Source of the DNA: an uncultured Fibrobacter sp.
Lineage (GTDB): Bacteria; Fibrobacterota; Fibrobacteria; Fibrobacterales; Fibrobacteraceae
NCBI RefSeq assembly: GCF_900316465.1
Contig: NZ_ONDD01000001.1
Coordinates: 1 to 64,000 of the forward strand
Direction: 5' to 3'
Length of the DNA: 64,000 nucleotides
The notes under the pieces are model-generated. The model was given only the letters and a program-made list of their open reading frames with translations. It searched no databases and was not told where the DNA came from. Position numbers and translations under genes: made by a program. Positions 6,857 to 14,180 of the stretch are shown one piece after another (position 1 is the stretch's first letter; every line of letters begins with the position of its first letter).

Positions 6857-9430
6857 ATGACCATTCTCGAAAAAATTGCTCTTGCCCTTCCCGCCGTCGA
6901 ATCCCCCGCCCGCTATATGGGTGGTGAAGCGAACAGTGTCGTGAAGGACCATAGCCAGATGCTTTGCCGCATGGCGTTCGTGTTCCCCGACAAGTACGAA
7001 ATCGGCATGAGCAATAACGGAATCCGCATCCTGTACCATGTCATCAACCGCGAACCGGATTTGCTGTGCGAAGTCTCTTTTGCACCGTGGGACGACATGG
7101 CAAAAGAAATGGAGAAGTACGACATTCCGCTGTACAGCTACGCAAGCTATACGCCGGTGCGTGATTTCGAAGTGGTCGGCATGACGCTCCAGACGGAACT
7201 CAATTTTACGAACGTGCCCTACGTGCTTGACATCGCGCGCATTCCCGTATGGCAGAAAGACCGCCGCGAAGAAGACCCGATTTTGGTGGCAGGCGGGCCC
7301 GCCATGGCAAACCCCGAGCCGGTTGTAGACTTCTTTGACGCCTTCATGATTGGTGACGGCGAAGACATGATCATCAAGTTCCTGCGCTGCGTGGGCGAAG
7401 GCCGTAAAGCTAAACTTCCCCGTGCCCAGATTCTAGAGAATTTGTCTAAAATTGACGGCGTGTACGTTCCGAGTCTCCGACCCACCGTCATCAACGAATT
7501 TGGCGACATCGTTCCTGCAGAGCCTGCCAAGGGCAGCTACCAGAACACGAACGGTGTGCGCAGGCAGTTCATTCCGGTAATGGATCCGAAGAACTACCCC
7601 ATCAAGAACTTGATTGCCAACATGCAATTGGTACACAACCGATTCAGCGTCGAAGTCATGCGAGGCTGCGCCCAAGGTTGCCGTTTCTGTCAGGCAGGCA
7701 TTTGGTACAGACCCTGCCGCGAACTCGACCCCGATGACGTCTTGGACATCGCCAAGGCTGGCATCAAGGCAACCGGCGAACGCGAACTTGGACTTCTTTC
7801 GCTTTCCACCGCCGACTACAAGCCCGTGGAAGGCTTGACCGACTCCATCATTGACGACCCGTTCTTCGATACGGTAGACGTGAGTCTCCCGAGCATCCGC
7901 GTGAACGCCTTCGGCGAAACGCTCGCCCAAAAGATTTCTGCCCTCAAGGGTGGCCGCAGCGCGACCTTCGCACCTGAAACCGGTTCCGAACGAATCCGCA
8001 AGATGATCAACAAGACCATCAGCGACCAGGACATGTACAACGCCGCCGAACACGCCTTCAGCAGCGGGTTCAACAAGATTAAGTTGTACACAATGATTGG
8101 TTTTCCGACCGAGAATGAACAGGACATGGAAGCGTTCTGCAACCTGATTGAAAACCTGGTCAAGATTGGTCGCAAGTACCTGCGCGGATGTCAAATCGCC
8201 GTGAGCATGGGTATTCTGATTCCGAAGTCCTTTACCGGGCTGCAGTGGGCTCCGTTCATGGACAAGGAAACCGCCCTCAAGCATATCCGCTACGTGCGCG
8301 AACGATTCTTTAGACACCCGAACGTGAAGGTGAACTGGGCCGGCTGGGAAACAAGCTTCCTCGAAGCCATATACAGCCGCGGCGACCGCAGGCTCGGCCC
8401 CGTGATTTACGCCGCCTACAAGAAGGGAATCATCTTCGAAAGCGACTCCTACCGTTTCGATTTCGAAAAATGGCAGCAGGTCTGGGAAGAATGCGGCTAC
8501 GACACCAGCTGGGTGTACCGCATGCGCGAAAAAGACGAAGTGTTCCCGTGGGATTTCATTCACGCCGGCACAAGCAAACAGTACCTGCGCGGCGAATGGG
8601 AAAAAGCCTTCAAGGAAGACTCCGCACCGGTGCCCAACTGCAAATGGGGCGACTGCCAAAAGTGCGGCATTCCGGGCTTCGGCGCCGAAATCAAGCTCGC
8701 AAACGACCCGGTGCGCCACAAGGCCCCGAGCCGCACACCCGAGGAAATCAAGAAACTTGTCGCTGAACGCCGCCCCACGCAAAAGAGCTGCCACAGCTAC
8801 AAGATTACTTTCAAGAAGACTGGTCTCAGCCGATTCTTGCCGCACCAGAACATGCTCAGTTTCTTCGAACGCACGTTCCTTTGCGCAGGCATTCCCATCA
8901 AGTTCAGCGAAGGCTTCAGCCCGAAGCCCCGCATTTCGAACATGGGCGCACTCCCGCTCGGTCTTGAAACCTACTGTGAAGTCATCAGCGTAGACTTATT
9001 GCAACCGCTTGACATTTCCAAGGAAAACTTGCCGAAGATTATGGCCGAACTTTCGAGGCCGTTCCCGCGCGGCATGGAAATCGTGAACATCGAACCGCTC
9101 AAGGAAAAGCTTTCGAAGCACATGCCGACGGCAATGATCTATTCGTTCACGCCCGAATCCATTCCCGAAGGCATCATGGAAAAGTTCGAAAGCAAGACGC
9201 TCCCCGTGGTACTCAACCACCGCGGTCAGGAAATCAACTTGAATGAACACATTCTTGGAATTCAAATTGCAGGCGGCGCCATTATCCTTAAGATCAAGTG
9301 TAACAACATGGGAACCACCGCAAGCCCGTTCAATATTTACGCGGCCTTGATGGGCGTCAATTTTGACCCCAAAAAGCTTGATGAGGCGTCAAGACGCTTC
9401 CTTATCAAGAAAATTGCGATGGAATGGTAA
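6857..9430 (+). CDS. Radical SAM protein of the TIGR03960 type fused to a DUF2344 domain
   Basis: This 857-residue protein joins two modules. The N-terminal part is a B12-binding-like plus radical SAM protein (TIGR03960 type); the iron-sulfur motif is C271-AQG-C275-RF-C278. The C-terminal ~210 residues match DUF2344 (TIGR03936), beginning near YKITFKKTGLSRFLPHQN and including SEGFSPKPRISNMGALPLG. The fusion is common in several phyla; its substrate is not known to me, though RNA modification has been suggested for the family. The start is uncertain. ATG 6857 has a perfect TAAATTTG element just upstream, while the TTG at 6833 has AGGAGG 4 nt before it. I prefer the ATG because the same layout recurs in the window. 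Confidence 0.85.
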   Translation: MTILEKIALALPAVESPARYMGGEANSVVKDHSQMLCRMAFVFPDKYEIGMSNNGIRILYHVINREPDLLCEVSFAPWDDMAKEMEKYDIPLYSYASYTPVRDFEVVGMTLQTELNFTNVPYVLDIARIPVWQKDRREEDPILVAGGPAMANPEPVVDFFDAFMIGDGEDMIIKFLRCVGEGRKAKLPRAQILENLSKIDGVYVPSLRPTVINEFGDIVPAEPAKGSYQNTNGVRRQFIPVMDPKNYPIKNLIANMQLVHNRFSVEVMRGCAQGCRFCQAGIWYRPCRELDPDDVLDIAKAGIKATGERELGLLSLSTADYKPVEGLTDSIIDDPFFDTVDVSLPSIRVNAFGETLAQKISALKGGRSATFAPETGSERIRKMINKTISDQDMYNAAEHAFSSGFNKIKLYTMIGFPTENEQDMEAFCNLIENLVKIGRKYLRGCQIAVSMGILIPKSFTGLQWAPFMDKETALKHIRYVRERFFRHPNVKVNWAGWETSFLEAIYSRGDRRLGPVIYAAYKKGIIFESDSYRFDFEKWQQVWEECGYDTSWVYRMREKDEVFPWDFIHAGTSKQYLRGEWEKAFKEDSAPVPNCKWGDCQKCGIPGFGAEIKLANDPVRHKAPSRTPEEIKKLVAERRPTQKSCHSYKITFKKTGLSRFLPHQNMLSFFERTFLCAGIPIKFSEGFSPKPRISNMGALPLGLETYCEVISVDLLQPLDISKENLPKIMAELSRPFPRGMEIVNIEPLKEKLSKHMPTAMIYSFTPESIPEGIMEKFESKTLPVVLNHRGQEINLNEHILGIQIAGGAIILKIKCNNMGTTASPFNIYAALMGVNFDPKKLDEASRRFLIKKIAMEW

Positions 9431-9516
9431 AACTTTAGCAAAGGTTATAACACTTTTTGACTTTTTTTATTAGTATTCCTAGTGGATTTTTGAAACACCC
9501 ATTTAAGGAGTATTAT

Positions 9517-10218
9517 ATGAAAAAAATGTTTCTTGCTGCCGTGACGGCACTCGCCTTGTGCTCTTACAGCTACGCACAAGACGATGATGACGAATACGAA
9601 GAAGACGACGCCCCGGCTCGTGAAGAAGCTCCGGCGATCGAAGAAGACGACGCTCCGGTTGCAAAAACAGAAAAGAAATCCAAAGCCTCTTCTGGAGACG
9701 CCTTCCTGGGCCTCGGTATGGGTCTTACCGACAGCTACCAGCAAATTCACATCAAGTATAAGATTAGCAGCACGTTGACCGCTACCGGTATCTTGCTGTT
9801 GAACCACCATGGTGAATCCACCTACGAAGCAGGCGGTGCAGAAGTGGATATGGGTGACGATTATACCGCATTCGGTATCGGCGCCGGAATTGACTACTAC
9901 CTCGACACTCCGGTACTTCCGACTTCTGTGGGTGCCGAAATCGCCTACATCAGCAACGGCGAACAGCTCTTAGCCAACGACGGAATGAATAAGTCCACCC
10001 TTTCTTCGAGCAACCTGAACATCAACCTGATGTTTGGTGTCCATGCAGAACTCGTCAAGAACTTCGAGCTTTCCGGAAAGGCTGGCCTCGGATTCGTGTA
10101 CACGTCCTCTACGACAAAGACCACGGCAATCGCCGCAAACACCAGCTCCGAAACCGAAATGTCTAACTTGAGTTTCGGTCTTAAGGCCGGCGTTTACGCC
10201 ACCTGGTTCTTCCTGTAA
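9517..10218 (+). CDS. Outer-membrane beta-barrel protein with acidic N-terminal region
   Basis: The 233-residue product has a Sec signal peptide (residues 1-20, ending SYSYAQ). A very acidic, Pro/Ala-containing stretch follows (about 21-55), then alternating hydrophobic beta-strands consistent with an 8- to 10-strand barrel ending in Phe-Leu. It is not assigned to a named family. The start is the ATG with AAGGAG 8 nt upstream; in-frame codons further upstream do not encode a signal peptide. It is monocistronic, with a clear terminator at 10249-10273. A structural or porin-like role in the outer membrane is inferred from the fold only. Confidence 0.65.
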   Translation: MKKMFLAAVTALALCSYSYAQDDDDEYEEDDAPAREEAPAIEEDDAPVAKTEKKSKASSGDAFLGLGMGLTDSYQQIHIKYKISSTLTATGILLLNHHGESTYEAGGAEVDMGDDYTAFGIGAGIDYYLDTPVLPTSVGAEIAYISNGEQLLANDGMNKSTLSSSNLNINLMFGVHAELVKNFELSGKAGLGFVYTSSTTKTTAIAANTSSETEMSNLSFGLKAGVYATWFFL

Positions 10219-10248
10219 TTAAGAAGACCTGTTAAGGCAAAAAATTTA

Positions 10249-10273
10249 GACCGTCCACCAGGGCGGTCTTTTT
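10249..10273 (+). terminator. Terminator of the outer-membrane protein gene
   Basis: GACCG / CGGTC stem with a 10-nt loop, followed by five T, about 30 nt after the stop codon at 10218. Confidence 0.8.
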
Positions 10274-10332
10274 ATGTTCATCCAGCGCTTCGGCAATAGG
10301 CTACCGGGCCTATTGCCTTCGCTTGGCATTAT

Positions 10333-10545
10333 TTATTCTGCAGGCAGTATAATCTCGATATGTCGCGTGCTCACGTTCAAGAAGTGCGTACGGAACAAAT
10401 CCTTTTCGCTCTTGTCGCTCACGCGCACTTGCGTTACGGCAATAAAGTCCTTGTTTTCACGGATGTAGTCCGTGAGACGTTCGTCGCGGAGCGTATCGAT
10501 TTCGCCCGTGATGATAAAGCTGTCGGTCCAAATTTTTACTAGCAT
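10333..10545 (-). CDS. Small Sm-like/DUF6812-like protein
   Basis: A 70-residue protein starting MLVKIWTDSFIITGEID. The pattern of short beta-strands, an RLTDYI-type RLsD segment in the middle and a closing TRHIEIILP resembles small DUF6812-type (LSm-like barrel) proteins. This is family resemblance only, so the function is unknown. The start was chosen because TATATTTA (10550-10557) ends 4 nt before this ATG on the minus strand; codons further upstream read through AT-rich intergenic DNA. It is divergent from the LOG-family gene. Confidence 0.6.
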   Translation of the reverse strand: MLVKIWTDSFIITGEIDTLRDERLTDYIRENKDFIAVTQVRVSDKSEKDLFRTHFLNVSTRHIEIILPAE

Positions 10546-10549
10546 GTTA

Positions 10550-10557
10550 TAAATATA
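10550..10557 (-). promoter_or_regulatory. TATATTTA -10 element, leaderless-type start
   Basis: On the minus strand TATATTTA is followed by TAAC and the ATG at 10545. Confidence 0.45.
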
Positions 10558-10643
10558 AAGTTTTTTTTGTTTGCAAGTAGAAAAAAAGCGTTTTTTTGTT
10601 GCTTTTTGCCTTTTTGAGTGTATTTTAGGGATATAATATAGCT

Positions 10644-10659
10644 GTTGGGTGTTCCCAAC
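10644..10659 (+). other. 5' UTR hairpin abutting the Shine-Dalgarno of the LOG gene
   Basis: GTTGGG-TGTT-CCCAAC is a perfect 6-bp stem directly followed by AAGGAG (10661-10666). It lies just after a TATAATATAG element, so it would sit at the very 5' end of the mRNA and may stabilise it. Confidence 0.5.
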
Positions 10660-10672
10660 CAAGGAGTTTACC

Positions 10673-11470
10673 ATGGCAAAGAAAAAGGCAATCAAACTGA
10701 CCCCCGGCAAAATGATCTACCATAATCTGGAATTTATCGATAGCGATGTCGGGCGCCCGATCAGAATTCTTTCCGAATTCATGGGGCCGTACCAGATTTT
10801 TGCACAGGAAGGCATCAAGAATACCATCGTGTTCTTCGGTTCTGCCCGCACGCTCCCCATGGCCGAACTCAAAAAACGCCAAAAAAGCTGCAAGAACAAG
10901 GCCGAACTTGCACGACTCAAACGACTGGAAGCCGTCGCAGAATACTACGACGCCGCGCGCGAACTGGGCGCGAAACTTGGCCGTTGGGCAAACAAGCAGC
11001 ACGACCATGGTTTTGCGGTGATGACCGGTGGCGGTCCGGGCATTATGGAAGCAGGTAACCGTGGCGCAAACGACGTCGGTACCTCTTCAGTCGGCCTGAA
11101 CATCAAGCTGCCCTTTGAACAGCACCCGAACCCCTACATCGACGACGATCTGAACCTGCAGTTCCGTTACTTCTTTATCCGTAAGTACTGGTTCATGAAA
11201 ATGGCCAGAGCACTCGTGGTGTTCCCTGGCGGTTTCGGCACGCTCGACGAAATGTTCGAAATCTTGACGCTGATCCAGACAAAAAAATACGGCGACAAGA
11301 TGCCCGTCGTGATTTACGGCAGCAAGTACTGGAACAAGGTAATCAATTGGAATCACCTCGCCGAAACCGGCATGATCGACAAGGACGACCTGAAGCTGTT
11401 CCATTTCTGCGATAACGTAGAAGATGCTTACAATGTCATTACAACGGCTCTCGAAAAGACTATGGATTAA
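10673..11470 (+). CDS. LOG-family protein (TIGR00730/PpnN-like nucleotide hydrolase)
   Basis: This 265-residue Rossmann-fold protein carries both LOG motifs: TGGGPGIMEAGNRGA at about residues 118-132 and PGGFGTLDE at 185-193. Members hydrolyse nucleoside 5'-monophosphates to base and ribose 5-phosphate, either cytokinin-type or general AMP/GMP (PpnN). Which substrate is used here cannot be read from the sequence. The N-terminal extension of ~50 residues before the core is longer than in minimal LOG proteins. The start is the ATG with AAGGAG 7 nt upstream. A good terminator follows at 11489-11523. Confidence 0.88.
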   Translation: MAKKKAIKLTPGKMIYHNLEFIDSDVGRPIRILSEFMGPYQIFAQEGIKNTIVFFGSARTLPMAELKKRQKSCKNKAELARLKRLEAVAEYYDAARELGAKLGRWANKQHDHGFAVMTGGGPGIMEAGNRGANDVGTSSVGLNIKLPFEQHPNPYIDDDLNLQFRYFFIRKYWFMKMARALVVFPGGFGTLDEMFEILTLIQTKKYGDKMPVVIYGSKYWNKVINWNHLAETGMIDKDDLKLFHFCDNVEDAYNVITTALEKTMD

Positions 11471-11488
11471 TCTCAAATAACTTTTATT

Positions 11489-11523
11489 GCAAGGTGTCGC
11501 TCGGCGGCACCTTGTTTTGTTTT
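11489..11523 (+). terminator. Terminator of the LOG gene
   Basis: AAGGTG (11491-11496) pairs with CACCTT (11508-11513), with additional inner CGC/GCG pairing. GTTTTGTTTT follows. Confidence 0.75.
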
Positions 11524-11533
11524 GGGGATTAGC

Positions 11534-11541
11534 TAAATTTA
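11534..11541 (+). promoter_or_regulatory. TAAATTTA -10 element, leaderless-type start
   Basis: TAAATTTA ends 4 nt before the ATG at 11546 and no ribosome binding site is seen. A T/G-rich stretch about 19 bp upstream (TTTTGTTTTG) could act as a -33 element. Confidence 0.5.
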
Positions 11542-11545
11542 GGAC

Positions 11546-12646
11546 ATGATTCGAAACATTCTGGCAGAAACATTAGATCGCGTATCTAGAAACTTGGCTC
11601 TCCGCCCGAACTACACCATGGAAGAATACCAGCGGTGGTTCGACCAGAATCCCGAATACATGCACAACGGGGCCATGCAGCATATCCAGCTCGTCGAGCC
11701 CCTGACGCTCGAAGGCACCAACAACCTTTACCGCGCCCAATACTGGCTGGAACACCCGAACGATCCCAGCCGCTATGTGGAGCAAGAAATCGTCGTCAAG
11801 ATTTGCAAGTTCTGGGCAAGCCCCGGCAAGAACAGGCTCCACCGCCTGAACAGCCTCTTGAGCGCATTCCAAGACGAAATCCGCATCAACAACCTGATTC
11901 ACGCCACCAATATCGAAGGCGTGGTGCAGAGCATGGGCGGCGGCATCGCCGGCAGACACCCTTACCTGAAAATGGAATTCATCAAGGGTTGTTCCCTCGA
12001 CAGGCTTTTCAAGAAAGACCTGACCGATGACGAAATTCTGCATCGAGTTGCCCAGCTTGCCTACTTGGCAAACACGATTAGCCAGCTGCATTACTACCAG
12101 GTAGTGCACAAGGATTTAAAGCCCAAGAACCTGCTTCTGTGCCAGAATCCGCAACACAAGAACAACCACAAGATTCTCGTGTGCGACTTCGGTTACGCCC
12201 AAGCGAAAATGCGCGACACCATCACCGAATATGGTGGACAGATGACGCCTTGCTACAGTGCGCCCGAACAGGCGATCATGGGTGAAAACCTGTCGGCCTC
12301 GGTGGACTATTTCAGTTTCGGCATTATCGTGCACGAATACCTGACCGGCGAGAAGCTGTTCCCGCATTCGATGGACATCTTTATCGAAGACGGCTACCGC
12401 ATTACCGACCGTTACCTGGAATACCTGAAGACCGGTCGAGAAAACCGATTTAACGACCCGAGATTCCCGGAACTCACGCAGTGGATTGACAACCTCACCA
12501 TTTTCGACAGCTTCGAACGCATGCAGTGCTGCCCGAACTTGTTTGATATTGCTCACAAATTGCGCGAACGCGTTAACGCCCAAGGCTACCGCGACGTGAA
12601 CACTGATTTCTTGTGGAACCAGCTGCGCGAATACAATCGTTTTTAA
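11546..12646 (+). CDS. Eukaryotic-like Ser/Thr protein kinase
   Basis: The 366-residue protein has a complete set of kinase core residues. The ATP-anchoring lysine is K85 (EIVVKICK), the catalytic loop is HKDLKPKN with H188, D190 and N195, the magnesium motif is DFG at 214-216, and an APE-type segment reads YSAPEQ. DYFSFGIIVHEYLTGEKLF follows as subdomain IX. The glycine-rich loop is poorly conserved (EGTNNLYRA). No membrane segment or extra sensor domain is visible, so it is likely cytosolic. The start codon has TAAATTTA immediately upstream and no Shine-Dalgarno. The rhomboid-like TPR gene follows after 46 bp on the same strand with its own -10-like element. Confidence 0.88.
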   Translation: MIRNILAETLDRVSRNLALRPNYTMEEYQRWFDQNPEYMHNGAMQHIQLVEPLTLEGTNNLYRAQYWLEHPNDPSRYVEQEIVVKICKFWASPGKNRLHRLNSLLSAFQDEIRINNLIHATNIEGVVQSMGGGIAGRHPYLKMEFIKGCSLDRLFKKDLTDDEILHRVAQLAYLANTISQLHYYQVVHKDLKPKNLLLCQNPQHKNNHKILVCDFGYAQAKMRDTITEYGGQMTPCYSAPEQAIMGENLSASVDYFSFGIIVHEYLTGEKLFPHSMDIFIEDGYRITDRYLEYLKTGRENRFNDPRFPELTQWIDNLTIFDSFERMQCCPNLFDIAHKLRERVNAQGYRDVNTDFLWNQLREYNRF

Positions 12647-12680
12647 TAAAAATAAAATTTTCACTTTCTAATTCATTAGT

Positions 12681-12688
12681 TATATTCA
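12681..12688 (+). promoter_or_regulatory. TATATTCA -10 element, leaderless-type start
   Basis: TATATTCA ends 4 nt before the ATG at 12693. TTTTCA lies 17 bp further upstream as a possible -35 element. Confidence 0.4.
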
Positions 12689-12692
12689 GGGT

Positions 12693-14180
12693 ATGAATAA
12701 GCCCTCTATCTCGAATATTATCGCTCTTTTAAAAAAAGTGAAACCAGTCCATTACTTGGTGGTTTTGGCAATTATAGGTATCGGCATTTTTAACGCCGTC
12801 ACCGGAATCATGCCGCAAGTCAAACAAAGCCGCTACGAACGAGGAATCGAAAAATCCTTTAACAAGTGGTGGGAAGATGAGGGTGCAAACCAGTTCAAGA
12901 TTGTCGGAGTTGAACCGACCGAAAAAGTCAGACAAGAAGAATTCGAACAATTCCGCAACAGGGCTTTTGCGCTAAAGCCTTCGTACATTATCGAAGACCG
13001 CGTCGAGCTCATGAGAAAGGATTTCCGCGAATGGTGGGAAATCCGTGGCGGCAAAGAAGAATTTATAGCAAAGAACAACCGCTACCCCAGCGAATCTGAC
13101 TTTAGGCGTGAACTTGCCGAATGGATTGACAAGTACACCGACAAATTCGCACGCTACAACATGGCGTTTGTCCCCAAGAAAGGGCAGTACGACCGACTGC
13201 TCACCAGTTGGATTCTGTTCCCGAGCGTGTGGAGCTACATTTTATTCGCCGTGCTCTTTGTGTTTACGCTTGTTCGTTTGGAAAAGCGTTGGCAATGGTT
13301 TATTCTGTGGGGATGCATTGTCGGCTGGGCTCTTATCGGCGGCGTTCTGGTAAGTGTCATGACCGGCACGAGTTTCTTTGACCATTACAGCGGCGAACGC
13401 TATATGGGCATGAGTCTTACGATTGCATTCCTGCTCGGCGCAACCGCATTCGCCCCGCGCAAGGAACTTTCTTCGCAGGCTCTTTCTGCCATTTGCTTTA
13501 CGGGACTTTTGCTCGACATGGCCGTCAACTGGTTTATCAACCCGAACATTTTCGGCGCTGTCGCGGTACTTTCGCCCGTCGCCTTTGGCGCAGGAGCCGT
13601 TGCCGGCTTAAAGATTGAGACTCGCCGCAAGACCCGTTACGAACTCAAGCAAGAAGCGTTGCAAGAACGTGCCCGCCGCATTGAAAAGCGTAACCCCATG
13701 GCCGAAATGAAATCCAAGACCCGCACCATGATTCAGTCGGGAATTGAAAACGCCAAGGGCGGTCGCCCCGAGCAGGCTCTCAGCCTGCTGACGCAGGCGA
13801 TGGTCCAGCTCTTGCAAGAACACCCGATTGACAAGGCTACGGTACTTTCGCTGGCCGACAGCATGAACAAGCTTTATATTGAAGTTTCAAGCAACCAGTG
13901 GCTCGAATGGGGCGAAATCGCAAAGAACAAGAACGCCCCCGAAGCAGCGATCATGTTCTTAAAGAAAGGCCTTTCGCTTGAAAAAGACAAGAACTTCGCA
14001 AGGCGCGCCCTCTATACCTTGGGCGAGACCTGCGTCATTCGCGAAATTGATGTTGAAGACGGTCTCAAGCACTTGCAAAAAGTCATCGAGATGAACAAAA
14101 CCGACATCTTGGCTAAGCAAGCGCAAAAGATCCTGGATTCCTACAAAGCGCTTATCGACTCTTCACGTAACGGCGGTTAA
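12693..14180 (+). CDS. Polytopic membrane protein with rhomboid-like core and C-terminal TPR region
   Basis: The 495-residue protein has a first membrane helix (about 20-40), a soluble segment rich in Trp/Glu, then five hydrophobic helices between about 165 and 305. The layout and the order of hydrophobic and charged segments resemble the rhomboid core, but the catalytic GxSG is not preserved (the corresponding place reads MGMS) and no clear catalytic His was found. The last ~170 residues are helical with TPR-like spacing (GRPEQALSLLTQAMVQLL; ALYTLGETCV). Protease activity is therefore doubtful; the rhomboid comparison is my inference. The 3' end overlaps the convergent pectate lyase gene by 29 bp. 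Confidence 0.5.
   Translation: MNKPSISNIIALLKKVKPVHYLVVLAIIGIGIFNAVTGIMPQVKQSRYERGIEKSFNKWWEDEGANQFKIVGVEPTEKVRQEEFEQFRNRAFALKPSYIIEDRVELMRKDFREWWEIRGGKEEFIAKNNRYPSESDFRRELAEWIDKYTDKFARYNMAFVPKKGQYDRLLTSWILFPSVWSYILFAVLFVFTLVRLEKRWQWFILWGCIVGWALIGGVLVSVMTGTSFFDHYSGERYMGMSLTIAFLLGATAFAPRKELSSQALSAICFTGLLLDMAVNWFINPNIFGAVAVLSPVAFGAGAVAGLKIETRRKTRYELKQEALQERARRIEKRNPMAEMKSKTRTMIQSGIENAKGGRPEQALSLLTQAMVQLLQEHPIDKATVLSLADSMNKLYIEVSSNQWLEWGEIAKNKNAPEAAIMFLKKGLSLEKDKNFARRALYTLGETCVIREIDVEDGLKHLQKVIEMNKTDILAKQAQKILDSYKALIDSSRNGG

Noticed and set aside
7433..8845. 470-codon minus-strand frame inside the radical-SAM gene
   Set aside because: Antisense to a conserved gene with intact motifs; the translation has no family resemblance.
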